Positions 37,501-46,350 of a DNA stretch of 64,000 nt are shown here, in pieces; within the stretch, counting starts at the first letter, position 1; every line of letters begins with the position of its first letter. Both the position numbers and the translations under genes were made by a program. The stretch is from Tetradesmus obliquus. Lineage: Eukaryota > Chlorophyta > Chlorophyceae > Sphaeropleales > Scenedesmaceae. The notes under the pieces are model-generated. The model saw only the letters and a program-made list of their open reading frames with translations, was not told the origin of the DNA and ran no database searches. The DNA lies in the NCBI GenBank assembly GCA_030272155.1, contig CP126200.1, positions 3,782,001 through 3,846,000 of the forward strand, given 5' to 3'.

Positions 37501-40299
37501 AGACACCGTCTTGCCGCGATGATTCCGCCAGCCTAGCCGCGCCACCAACATGGCCTCAACATGCTGCTCTGCTGCAGAAGGCACACATGGCGGGTCTGGC
37601 ACTGCTGCAGGCGGCCAGGGCCGGTCTGCTGCAGGATGCCGCACAACAGCCAAGGCAGCCCGATGCCACGGCATGGGCAGCAAGTTAACCAAGTCTGTCA
37701 AATCTGCCGATTCGTTGTCTGCATTGCTGAAGTTGGAGCCGTACGGCAGCAATGGGTGTGGCAGCTGCTGCCGTGCAGCATGCTGGATCACATGCCAAGC
37801 GCAACAGAGATCGGCCACAGTGCGGATGCGCGGCCGACACTTGCCGCCAGAACATGCATGTGGCCCGCGCACAGAGGGCACGGGATGCATTTGCAGCCCA
37901 CCGGGCACAAACCCAACCATTGCTTGCAAAAAAGGGTTAGCAAAGACAGGAGCCAAACTACACCAAGCCCCGGGCTGCAGCACCGGCGCATCCTGCACAG
38001 CCTGTAGCTGTGCACGCAACTGCTGCACGTCTGACAGCTGCTGAGGATGTGGCGGCGGCAGTGCAGGGGCAGGCGCCGCAGACGCCAGCGCCTTCACATC
38101 ACAAACTTTGCCTAGCGCTTGAAGACCAGCAATCATGCGGCGCAGCGGCGGGGGAGGGAGGGACTGCTGAGGGAACGCCTGCGACGGCTCCATCGGCGTT
38201 TGCGTGTCTTCAAAGCTGTCAAACAAGGACAATGGGCCCCACCATATATGCTTAGAACGCAATAGCTCCCGCCCAATGCGGATCCAAGGCAGCTCAGTGT
38301 CAGGCGGTGCAGTAGCAAACTGCGCGCCCCACCAAGCATGCCGTGCACGTATGTGTTCAAGCCATGGCAAAGCACCAAAGCCACCTTCAGCCGGCCTGCC
38401 CGCCAAAAAGCGAGCAGCCACACCAGTGAAACGCCGCACAGACGAAGCAGGTGCCAACCCTCTATCCACTAGCTTCCCAACCGCCGCAACAAGGTGCTGA
38501 CGATCAACATCAGGCGGCAAATCAGAGAATTCAGCTGCATAAAGCAAGGTGCTCACACCATAAGCAGCGCTACCCATACCTCTGCCAAACACCGAAAGCT
38601 GCGGAATGTGCGACAGCCGCGCGAGCGCAGCATCCACAGAAGCCAGCTTCTGACCCCAATCCACCGGAGAGTCAGAGCCCACGCACACACCCAACACATT
38701 GGCCTGCAGGACAGGGCTGAGCGGCAACACACCAGCAGCATGCTGCTGAGAGAGCGTCGCGTGCTGCTGCCGCGCAGTAGCACCCAGCAAAAGCAACTTG
38801 GATTTGTGCAGGTTGAGCTGCTGCCCAGATGCGGCTGCCATAACCTGCATATGTAGTAAAAACTGTGCAACCTGTGCTGGGGAGCGCAGGTAGACCTGCG
38901 TGTCATCGGCAAACTGAGTCGCTGACAACTGCACACCTTGCACGGTGACGTTGATGCCTTTACTCTGCAAAAACCTCAACAATGCCTCACCAACAAACAA
39001 GTAGAGCAGAGGAGACAGGGGACACCCCTGCCGCACGCCAGCATCAAACCTGCGCATGCCAGAAACAAAGCCATTCATGCACGCGCACGCATGCGTGTTG
39101 GTGAGCAGCAACTTCACCCACTTACAGAATTCAGGCCCCACGCCCATAGCACTCATGACAGACAGCAGGAAGGGCCTGTCCGAGGTGTCGTACGCCTTGG
39201 CAAAATCCAGCAGCGCTGCCGCCACTGTGCTGTCTTCTGGCAGCGCGTGCAGCAGGAGCTGCATGGTGATGATGTTGTGGCCGATCCTGCGGCGCTTGAT
39301 GAAAGCTGTCTGCGTAGGAGAGATAGCCTGATCTAGCACTGCCTGCAGGCGGGAGGCCAAAATTCTGGCCAAGAGCCTGTAGTCGGTGTTGAGCAGGGTT
39401 ATGGGGCGGTAGTTGGCTGCCAGGGTAACATCGCCAGCCTTGAAGATGCCGATCACCACACCGTCCAGGAAACCGGCCGGTGTCTGCCCCAGCGTGCCTA
39501 CTGCCGTAAACACACGTGCCAAGACCGGCGCGAGCAGCTCCTTGCAGTGCTTGTACACTGCAACAGGCAGGCCATCCAGGCCTGGGGACGTGTTCGGCTT
39601 GGAGTCTGACATAGCCTTGAGCACTGCGGCTGCGGTGACCACTGCGCTGCCATCTGCTGCTGCTGACGAGCGCTGTTTGTTTGTGTTTGTTACACGGGAG
39701 AGGTCTGTTACAGGGGTGGGCAAGCTATCGCCCTAGAGCGAGTCACTTGCCCCTCTTTCAGCTCACATATCATGAGAACCCGATAGCAAGCCACAAGATG
39801 CAACCAAAGTAAAACTCCAGAGGCATCTTGTTACGGGAGAGAGGTCTGTTACAGGGGTGGGCAAGCTATCGCCCTAGAGCGAGTCACTTGCCCCTCTTTC
39901 AGCTCACATATCATGAGAACCCGATAGCAAGCCACAAGATGCAACCAAAGTAAAACTCCAGAGGCATCTTGCAGCCCCTACCTCCCCATAAACCAACAAG
40001 TACATGCAGTGCAGCATGTGCGAAGTGCAGCACGAAAAGCAGCAGGGTGCTCAAAGCACAGGGCACAAAACGCACAAGGGAAGGCAGGCATGTTACACGG
40101 GAGAGAGGTCTGTTACAGGGGTGGGCAAGCTATCGCCCTAGAGCGAGTTACACATGGGGGCCAGGCAATTCCAGCGCTGCAGGTACTTCAACTGCTGCGG
40201 TGACACCACTATCATGCAGCAAACACTCAGCCAGTCCCTGGTGACTGGAGCAGCTTGGCACCTGAATTCTCACTCCTCTGCTGTGAAGTTCAGGGCGAA

Positions 40300-40335
<36 letters not shown>

Positions 40336-41828
40336 CAGGTCCCCAGTTCGATCCTGGGTTTCGCCATTACACTAAGTTTTGCTGGTGTTTGCAGTGTGTA
40401 ATAATAGTGTCGTGAGTGGCAGATGGATCCTGCCACTAGTGAACAGGAAATGGAGAAGCTATGGCAGCTGTGAGACCTCAGTTAGAAGCCGGCACACCCG
40501 ATCAAGGGAGCTTGTGAATGGACCAACTGCCCCATGCAGGAGAATAAGCTGCCGCTGCACATTCTTACGGCTTGATACTAAACACCACACATATCTAAAA
40601 TAAACCGCTGCAGGTGGTGTACCATCGTGCGGACTGGTTAAGAACCCCATGCAGGAGAAGAAGCTGGTGCTGCCGCTGCACATGTTGCTGTGGCTTGCTC
40701 ACCAAGCATGTTCTTTTTCCGCGTTAGTTTCTCTTATCCTTGATCTGCTGCCTGCAGGTGGCGCACCACCTGGCTGACTGGATCACGAGCCCCATGAGTG
40801 AGAAGAAGCTGGTGCTGCCGCTGCACATGCTGCCACACATGACATAACACCTCAAGTACTGCTGCAGGTAGCGTACAACCTCGCTGACTGCATCAAGAGC
40901 TCCATGCAGGAAATGCAGCTGGTGCTGCCGCTGCACATGCTTATGGTTGCATCACCAAAACATGACATGCTTTGAGCTACTGCCGCTGCAGGTAGCGTAC
41001 AACCTTGCTGACTGGATCCAGAGCCCCATGTGACAAAGAAGCTGGTGCTGCCGCTGCAAATGTTGCTGTGGCTTGTCAACTCAACATGACATTGCTTGAT
41101 TCACTGCTGCCTACAGGTGGCGTACCACCTGGCTGACTGGATCAAGAGCCCCATGAGTGAGAAGAAGCTGGTGCTGCCGCTGCACATGTTGCTGTAGCTT
41201 GCTCACCAAACATGACATGATTTGAACTACTGCCGCTGCAGGTGGCTTACAATCTGGCTGACTGCAAACAGCCCCATGCAGGAGCAGAAGCTGGTGCTGC
41301 CGCTGCACATGCTTATGGCCAAAGTACCCAACTCAATATGATCCTTCGATTGCTGCTGCAGGTGGCGTACCACCTGGCTGACTGGATCAAGAGTCCCATG
41401 AGTGAGAAGAAGCTGGTGCTGCCGCTGCACATGGCCGGGGGAGGCCTGCTCAAGGTAGTGAGCAAGGGCATCGCCAAGACAGCCACGGGCGCAACAGGAG
41501 CGGTGGGTTGCTGCAGCTGCTGCTGCTGCTGCGCATGAGCAAGATGGGTGCATTCTGCCAGACCGACCGGAGAGTGCACACACACACACATGCTTGTTTG
41601 TGGGATGGCTCGTGGTGCTCACCTGACATGGGCAGGGAAGTGTTACACAAGCAGGAGCAGCGTGCTGGACGAGTTGGCACAAGACTTGGTAGACAGCCGG
41701 GCAGCAGCAAGCTGGCTGGCAGCCAGGTGTCAGCAGCTTGGGGTGTGAAGGGACACCAATGGGGCTGGCGCTGCTGCTGCAGGGCGGTGCATACCAGATT
41801 ACAATGGGCAACACACAGCCAAATGCTG

Positions 41829-41882
<54 letters not shown>

Positions 41883-44800
41883 AGATGAAGCGGCTGGTGT
41901 CCATGAAGAGCGGCGGCAGCTCCCCTGACATGTCGGGCAAGACAATCATCATGGTGAGCACAATGCTTGCATCAGCCTTGCACAGCCTTGCGCAGCCTTG
42001 TACAGCCTTGTACAGCATAGCGGGAAGAGGATCAGCATGCTACGTGTTACGTTACAGCAAGATCGCCATCATGGTGAACGCGTTCATGACGTCAGCATAG
42101 TCAAGTGTCTCCCTTCTATCTGGCATTGTTAGGCATTTGCGGGGTGGCCTGATCAGGCAGCGGCAGCATGGCAACAGCATATCGGCGATCGCATTGGTGT
42201 GCTGACTGAAGTCATGATCCCGCTGATACATGCGACCTGGTGCTGCACTAGCTAGGGTTGCACATCATGCAGACACTGATACGTTGTGTTGCAGACATGG
42301 TTATGCGCCCTGCATGTCTGCTGATTGATGCTGCAAACATAACAAGCTCTGTGCTGTGTTGGATTAAAACCCAGGTGGCTAAAACTGCAAAGGAGGTGCG
42401 CCTCGAAGAGGAGCGCAAAGCAGCAGCAGAGGCCGCAGCAGCGGCACAAAAGGAGGCAGCAGAGAAGGCAGCAGCAGCACAGAAGGCCAGCACCAGCGGC
42501 AGCAGCAGCGCCGAGGCTGCTGCGGCTGCTGCTGCTGCTGCTGCTCGGGTGCCTAAGGCTGCTGAGGCTTGGAGTGATGAGGATGAAAAGGCCCTGTGGG
42601 CTGAATGGAAGCGCCTGGCAGATGAGAAAAAGGCGGCAGCAGCGGCAGGTGAGACAAGTCCCCCACAAAGGACTGTGCGGGTAGCCGTTTGCGCATGCGT
42701 CTTTCTGTCCCAGTATCTGTCTTTGTGTCCTCAACAACACTATATGTGTGCAACTTGCCACCACAGAGGCAAAGCGCGGGAAGGCTCTCACCAAGGACTG
42801 TTCTCATGGCGTTTCACTCAAGCGTCACACTGCCTTTGTCTCTGTGTGTCCCTCCAACAATCCCGTATGTGTGCAACACTGCCGCCGCAGAGGCGAAGCG
42901 CCGCAAGGCTCTCACCAAGGAGCAGCGGGAGGCGGAGGACGGCCTGCCTAGTTATGCAGACATGCGCTCCTGTCGCTGGTGATGTGCTGCCTCTGCAGCC
43001 TCGTCGCTGCGGAGGTGAAACCTCGCAAGGCTCTCACCGAGCACTGTGTGCTCCTAGCTGTGCACTGACATCAAGTCAGTGGTCTGCCTCTCACTCTGTT
43101 TGTGTGGTGTTTGTGCAACCTTGCCGCTGCAGAGGCGAAGCACGGAAAGGCTCTCACCAAGGACTGTGCTCGCAGCTGTTCACTCAAGCGTCACATTGCC
43201 TTTGTCTCTGTGTGTCTCTCCAACAATTCCGTATGTGTGCAACACTGCTGCCGCAGAGGCCAAGCGCCGCAAGGCCCTCACCAAGGAGCAGCGCGAGGCG
43301 GAGGACGCAGCCAAGAAGGCAGCAGAGGAGGCCGCAAAGAAGGCAGAGGAGGAGATCGTGCTGGTGGAGCAGGAGGTGGTGCTGCGCGGCAACGGCAGCA
43401 CAGCAGTGGAGGGCACAAAGGTGCGCTGGTTTGATTCCCAATCGCGTCAGTTTGGGTTGAGTTGTGCAGTACTACTGTGTTAATCATGCATTGGCATGTG
43501 GTGGGTTGGGCATTGTGCACATCACGCTGCAGTATATGTCATTGGAGCACCCCACATTTGACTGACTGCTGCTGTTGCCGCACCTCTTCGCTGCCTGTGG
43601 GCATGATGCACATCACGCTGCACATCACGCTGCATTATATGCATTCGAGCATCCCAAATTTGACATGTACTGCTGCTGCTGACTGCTGACACCACTGCTG
43701 TTGCTGCATCCTTCTGCTGCCTGCTTGCAGCCTGTGGGTATGATGCACATCACGCTGCAATACATGCCCTTTGAGCACCCCACCTTTGATGATGACATAG
43801 AGCTCACACCAGTCAAGGGCGGCTTTGCGCAGTACGTGCCCTTCACGCCGCCAAAGTGAGTGTGCTACTGGCAAGTGTCATAACATAATTATAACGTTGC
43901 ATTTCAGGCAGCAGCATTGTGAAGCAGCCTGCATTGACAAGTAGCCCCGCTGCTGCTGTGGATTGTATGCTGTGCAGCTGCACGTGCTTGCAGAAGTACT
44001 GCGCGCATATCAGCGGCTGCTGAGTGCAGAGAGAGTGAGCTGGTTGTAGCATGCGCACTGTTGGTATTTGCTTGCCTCACACAAGCTGCAATCTTCCGCC
44101 ACTCCTTCAAACATGACATCCATCCCTCCACACATCTTCAAGGCTTTGCATGTGCTCTACAACACAGCAACCTGAAGCTGCTACAGCCTCAACCTCACCT
44201 GTACCTCATCAGTCAACCTGGCAGTTCAATTTGCTTTAATCAAGTATTACATAACATGTTACAGAACATGTCACAAATGTCGCTGCAGGCCGCGCCAGTT
44301 CATCAGCAACATCAACGACTTCCAGCGCGGGCTGCTGACCGTGACCATCTTCAAAGCCAGCAAGCTGGCCACGCCTGGCAGCCTCACCAACCCGGACGCA
44401 TACGTGGAGATGCTGCTGGTGGACTGCGACCCGCGCAGGTGGGTGGCTTGTTTCAAACAATGTTATGACAATGGTTTGTGCAGTGCAAGGGTTTTTGTTT
44501 GAAGCTGTGCAGGTGTTGCAAAGTTGTTGGCAGCCTCACCAACCCGGACGCATACGTGGAGATGCTGCTGGTGGACTGCGACCCACGCAGGTGGGTGGCT
44601 TGTTTCAGACAATGTTATGGCAATGGTTTGTGCAGTGCAAGGGTTTTTGTTTGAAGCTGTGCAGGTGTTGCAAAGTTGTTGGCAGCATCACCAACCCGGA
44701 CGCATATGTGGAGATGCTGCTGGTGGACTGCGACCCACGCAGGTGGGTGGCTTGTTTCAAACAATGTTATGACAATGGTTTGTGCAGTGCAGGGGTTTTT

Positions 44801-46350
44801 GTTTGAAGCTGTGCAGGTGTTGCAAAGTTGTTGGCAGCCTCACCAACCCGGACGCATATGTGGAGATGCTGCTGGTGGACTGCGACCCACGCAGGTGGTT
44901 GGCTTGTTGTAACAATGAGTCTTTGCAGTGCAAGGGGTTTGTTTAAAGCTGCCTACGGTTTCAACGCTGTTGGCAGCCTCACCATCCTAGATGCATACAT
45001 GGAGATGCTGCTGGTGGACTGCGACTTGCGCAGGTATGAGGTTTGAAGGGCCATTGAGTATCAGGTCTGTGCGGTGGTTGAGGGTGTGTTTGAAGCTGCT
45101 TAGAAGCATTTGTGGAGATGCTGCTGGTGGACTGCGACCCGTGCAGGAACGAGATTTTGAAAGCCTTTGGTGGCTGAGGGTGTGTTTGAAGCTGCGTGGT
45201 GTGTACGTGGAGATGTTGCTGGTGGACTGTGACCCGCGCAGTGCAAGGTATTTTTATTCAAACTGCCTAGGGCGTTTCGAAGCTGTTGGCAGCCACACTA
45301 ACCCAGATGTGTGCGTGGAGATGCTGCTGGTGGACTGCGACCCACGCAGGTGGGGTTCAGCGCGCACAACGAAGGTCATGCGCATTGCAGGGGTTTTCCA
45401 ATCTGCCATGATGCCCTCCTTTTGTTTGAGGTTGGAGATGACAAGAACCTACAATTGCTGCTACTGCTGCTGCTGAGCGTCAAGTGCAATGACAACGCGC
45501 TGTTTTAGTCCTAGAATGCTCTCCTGATCCCTCTTGATCCCTGACATGCTGCTGCTGCTGCCCCTGCTGCCGCCGCAGGCCCAGCGAGACGCAGAAAACA
45601 AGCGTGAAGTTCAACGACAACACGCCGCGCTGGTGTGAGACGTTTGACTTTGTGATGATCAGCGCGGGCAGCGTGCTCACGCTCAGCGTGGTGAACAAGA
45701 CGGGCATCCTGGACGCCACGCTGAGCCTCAAGCTGAGCAAGGTGAGGCAACCTTGCACAGTGCACGTTGTATGCAGGGCGTGTTGTGCTTCCATTAGAGA
45801 AGGGCTTGTTTATGGGAGTTGCGCTGCCAGCTGAGAAGGGCACCCTGGACGCCACAATCAACCTGGAGGATAGAGGGGTTGCATGGTGTGTTCATGCGGC
45901 ATACGCCACCACACTCAGCCTGAAGCTGAGCCTGAAGCTGAGCAAGGTGAGGGATGTCGGCGGCATTTCATCCCGCTGGGTGAATCCCATCTGAGCGTCT
46001 CTCACCTCTCTCACACTTTCTGGTGAAGTATCTCATCACATCTCACTCCTTATTTCCTGCAGAGTCGCTTCCAGGAACAGCTGCAGATCCCTGTCGCTGA
46101 CGTGGCGCCTCCACACTTTCTCACACATCAGACATGCTCTCATACTTCTGCCACATGCTATCACATTTCCTCACTCTTCCTGCAGAGCCGCTTCCAGGAC
46201 CAGCTGCTGGGCAAGCTGCAGATCCCTGTTGCTGACGTGGCACGCAACGGGCACCTGAAGGACACCTGGCCGCTGCTGGAGGCTGAGAGTGGCACGCTTG
46301 AAATGAAGCTGAGCTGGAGCAACTGCCACGTGGAGCAGTACATGGACTAA
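31190..46350 (+). CDS. SMP- and C2-domain contact-site protein (SYT/E-Syt class)
   Basis: Eighteen exons: 31190-31243, 31410-31580, 32150-32260, 32586-32673, 32949-33064, 33397-33523, 33779-33897, 34683-34853, 35149-35265, 35630-35737, 41362-41502, 41885-41953, 42375-42648, 43257-43420, 43731-43855, 44289-44438, 45579-45741, 46186-46350. They give 2433 nt and 810 residues, all phases agreeing. The order is: one N-terminal membrane helix (1-23), SMP lipid-transfer domain (about 75-262; PEWTFWPDYDR, ITLGPYSI), C2A (about 290-400; GDPYVVFE and VYDYDRLCPTDD keep Ca-binding Asp), an Ala/Glu/Lys coiled coil (about 465-610), and C2B (about 665-800; NPDAYVEMLLVD, but loop 3 VVNKTGILD lacks most Asp). 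Such proteins tether ER to plasma membrane and move lipids. The 91-residue-plus coiled coil between C2 domains is unusual. Intron 10 is 5.6 kb and holds a LINE and a tRNA. Most introns contain partial copies of the adjacent exon. Confidence 0.92.
32047..32100 (+). repeat. Degenerate echo of E-Syt exon 3 start
   Basis: CTGCAG followed by a diverged copy of the exon 3 start (ATGATCAACCGCATGATCCG region, then TGGCCCAAGCTGA) lies about 100 bp before the genuine acceptor at 32149. It is more diverged than other echoes and the frame is lost. Confidence 0.65.
32887..32948. repeat. (CTG)n tract at the E-Syt exon 5 acceptor
   Basis: About 20 CTG units, with one TTCTG interruption, run into the acceptor CAG at 32948. 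Confidence 0.95.
33118..33272 (+). repeat. Two echoes of E-Syt exon 5 donor edge
   Basis: The codons for MPLIWGSNAVV plus donor recur with edges at 33148 (donor GTGAGC kept) and 33268 (donor changed to GTATCC), 84 and 204 bp after the real edge at 33064. Near 33226 a CAGTTTGATG also mimics the exon 6 acceptor edge. Confidence 0.85.
33656..33713 (+). repeat. Echo of E-Syt exon 7 acceptor edge
   Basis: The first 58 nt of exon 7 (GGATLSLLQPMHLDYSLRL) recur with acceptor CGCAG, 123 bp upstream of the true edge at 33779, with a single visible change (CAT for CAC). After 33713 the copy diverges into TTGTGCTTGG and stays open only to 33750. Confidence 0.92.
33990..34138 (+). repeat. Two echoes of E-Syt exon 7 donor edge
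   Basis: The AVDWAIG codons plus GTGAGC recur with edges at 34013 and 34135, at periods of 116 and 122 bp from 33897. Both keep the GGTGAGC donor, giving three stacked donors. Confidence 0.85.
34390..34640 (+). repeat. Two echoes of E-Syt exon 8, one with a CTG expansion
   Basis: Copies of the exon 8 start (MVLKDVLLYPNSVS) begin at 34390 and 34570, each after a CAG acceptor; the real exon starts at 34683. Each copy breaks off after LMT(N/T), the first into about 30 CTG units (34454-34543) and the second into a short CTG run. The copies retain about 60 nt of exon with 2-5 substitutions. Confidence 0.92.
35891..35930 (+). repeat. Echo of E-Syt exon 10 donor edge
   Basis: GCCATTTGAAGCGACCCGGC and the following GGCGGAGAGAAG plus GTGCG donor repeat the end of exon 10, 193 bp downstream of the real edge at 35737. 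Confidence 0.85.
36041..36291 (-). repeat. LINE 3' terminal unit of the long copy
   Basis: About 250 bp are virtually identical to 39842-40092. A stem-loop at 36058-36092 (GGGCAAG pairing with CTTGCCC, inner TCGC/GCGA) sits about 20 nt from the element 3' end, where LINE reverse transcriptases of the stringent type recognise their RNA. The same hairpin is at 39718-39752 and in the other copies. Confidence 0.85.
36604..39693 (-). CDS. LINE reverse transcriptase, 5'-truncated
   Basis: An uninterrupted frame of about 1030 codons has no ATG of its own at the 5' end, because the element is truncated and joined to the tail of another copy. The RT fingers-palm motifs are in order: SPGLDGLPV, NYRPITLLN, FIKRRRIGHN, LLDFAKAYDT (motif A), RQGCPLSPLL (motif B), QFADDTQVYL (motif C, catalytic FADD at about residue 262 of this frame) and LNLHKSKLLLLG. 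A C-terminal Cys/His cluster (CMCGAACPGLVHHFWECP) is typical of LINE ORF2 tails. The apurinic-type endonuclease expected in front of the RT is absent. The frame is otherwise intact, so the insertion is probably young. The copy itself should be immobile unless helped in trans. Confidence 0.93.
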   Translation of the reverse strand, partial: VTNTNKQRSSAAADGSAVVTAAAVLKAMSDSKPNTSPGLDGLPVAVYKHCKELLAPVLARVFTAVGTLGQTPAGFLDGVVIGIFKAGDVTLAANYRPITLLNTDYRLLARILASRLQAVLDQAISPTQTAFIKRRRIGHNIITMQLLLHALPEDSTVAAALLDFAKAYDTSDRPFLLSVMSAMGVGPEFCKWVKLLLTNTHACACMNGFVSGMRRFDAGVRQGCPLSPLLYLFVGEALLRFLQSKGINVTVQGVQLSATQFADDTQVYLRSPAQVAQFLLHMQVMAAASGQQLNLHKSKLLLLGATARQQHATLSQQHAAGVLPLSPVLQANVLGVCVGSDSPVDWGQKLASVDAALARLSHIPQLSVFGRGMGSAAYGVSTLLYAAEFSDLPPDVDRQHLVAAVGKLVDRGLAPASSVRRFTGVAARFLAGRPAEGGFGALPWLEHIRARHAWWGAQFATAPPDTELPWIRIGRELLRSKHIWWGPLSLFDSFEDTQTPMEPSQAFPQQSLPPPPLRRMIAGLQALGKVCDVKALASAAPAPALPPPHPQQLSDVQQLRAQLQAVQDAPVLQPGAWCSLAPVFANPFLQAMVGFVPGGLQMHPVPSVRGPHACSGGKCRPRIRTVADLCCAWHVIQHAARQQLPHPLLPYGSNFSNADNESADLTDLVNLLPMPWHRAALAVVRHPAADRPWPPAAVPDPPCVPSAAEQHVEAMLVARLGWRNHRGKTVSVAQLSVREATSLQLGPLRAERQERRTRFVSVAIGAGAPPAALTCGLQCVAAAQGALWKTRWDNAYKETYWRLIMDGLPTSQRMHQQHDTCMCGAACPGLVHHFWECPVAVAVIDSLLSALPATWCTRAAGRPPLAMRHVWLMQRPPGPKRLHQGVWGVICLAALNAMDVGRRQANTLHIPPPAPAAPRPSAPPLQWQVPITDVFQPAALTAAQQQHNQLVEQRRQQQLLQQQQQRQQLLAQVLQEAKQQAVLRFWELLADFVAMEAAPAHWRVAVPGDHPFLRSDPAQLRIVLAPRSG
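39701..40148 (-). repeat. Three stacked truncated LINE 3' ends
   Basis: Units 39701-39830 (130 bp), 39842-40092 (251 bp) and 40106-40148 (43 bp) share the 3' hairpin and GTAACAGACC end and differ only in where their 5' ends are cut. Junctions read CCGTGTAAC or CCCGTAAC. Confidence 0.9.
40294..40366 (+). tRNA. trnF-GAA: tRNA-Phe (GAA)
   Basis: A 73-nt cloverleaf: acceptor stem GGCGAAA with TTTCGCC and discriminator A, D arm GCTC...GAGC, anticodon stem CAGA/TCTG with loop CTGAAGA (anticodon GAA at 40327-40329), and T arm CCCAG-TTCGATC-CTGGG. The internal A box (TAGCTCAGTTGG) and B box (GTTCGATCC) are intact and a TTTT terminator lies at 40377-40380. There is no intron and no encoded CCA, as expected for a nuclear tRNA. 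It sits inside intron 10 of the E-Syt gene in the same orientation, about 145 bp from the outermost LINE fragment. Confidence 0.95.
40480..41361 (+). repeat. Seven echoes of E-Syt exon 11 in tandem
   Basis: Acceptor plus about 75 nt of exon 11 (VAYHLADWIKSPMSEKKLVL) recurs with starts at 40614, 40758, 40868, 40992, 41117 and 41242, with a more diverged partial copy near 40500-40563. The true exon starts at 41362. Periods are 144, 110, 124, 125, 125 and 120 bp. Six copies keep CAG before GTG. All stop matching after CCGCTGCACATG, just where the real exon goes on to AGGGLLKVV. Two copies carry in-frame stops. Confidence 0.95.
41829..41884. repeat. (CTG)n tract at the E-Syt exon 12 acceptor
   Basis: About 18 uninterrupted CTG units run straight into the acceptor CAG at 41884. 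Confidence 0.95.
42767..43256 (+). repeat. Four echoes of E-Syt exon 14 acceptor edge
   Basis: Copies of the start of the coiled-coil exon (AEAKRRKALTKEQ) begin at 42767, 42891, about 43013 and 43133; the real one begins at 43257. Periods are 120-124 bp. The repeat unit includes upstream intron sequence (TGTGTGTC...CAACA...TATGTGTGCAAC). The copy at 42891 matches best and reads through EQREAED; the one at 43013 has lost its AG. Confidence 0.93.
43503..43665 (+). repeat. Two echoes of E-Syt exon 15
   Basis: The segment MMHITLQYMPFEHPTFD is copied at about 43503-43563 and 43594-43665, upstream of the real exon at 43731. The second copy contains an internal CACATCACGCTG duplication, an echo within an echo. 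Confidence 0.88.
44439..45353 (+). repeat. Seven echoes of the E-Syt exon 16 donor edge, 152-bp array
   Basis: The C2B codons GSLTNPDAYVEMLLVDCDPRR plus donor recur downstream of the true edge at 44438. The first three copies (edges 44590, 44742, 44894) are near-identical 152-bp units including intron sequence. Four further, shorter or more diverged copies end near 45033, 45148, 45240 and 45350. The AG/GT donor is kept in most. Confidence 0.95.
45835..45950 (+). repeat. Echo of E-Syt exon 17 donor edge
   Basis: GGCACCCTGGACGCCACAAT and, after a 50-bp insertion, CTCAGCCTGAAGCTGAGC (itself doubled) with AAGGTGAGG repeat the end of exon 17, about 207 bp beyond the true donor at 45741. Confidence 0.8.
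46063..46108 (+). repeat. Echo of E-Syt exon 18 acceptor edge
   Basis: CTGCAG plus AGTCGCTTCCAGGAACAGCT and CAGATCCCTGTCGCTGACGT repeat the start of exon 18, 123 bp before the true edge at 46186, with the LLGKL codons deleted. Confidence 0.88.

Larger units (their letters stand above)
36036..40150 (-). mobile_element. Nested non-LTR retrotransposon (LINE) cluster
   Basis: Antisense insertion in intron 10 of the E-Syt gene. One long copy (about 39694 down to 36041) holds the reverse transcriptase frame and a 560-bp 3' UTR. Three 5'-truncated copies are stacked head to tail upstream of it: 39830-39701, 40092-39842 and 40148-40106. All four end in the same 3' sequence (GGGCGATAGCTTGCCCACCC then TGTAACAGACCTCTC), followed by a CCGTGTAA-like tail from which the next truncated copy starts. 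No flanking LTRs exist; the repeated block is the shared 3' end. This resembles self-nesting LINEs such as Zepp of Chlorella, by analogy only. Target-site duplications could not be fixed by eye. Confidence 0.85.

Noticed and set aside
36041-40092. LTR retrotransposon, because near-identical 250-bp blocks flank the RT frame
   Set aside because: The RT motifs (FADD, SPGLDGLP, C-terminal Cys/His) are LINE type, no gag, protease or integrase is present, and the blocks are shared 3' ends of stacked truncated copies.
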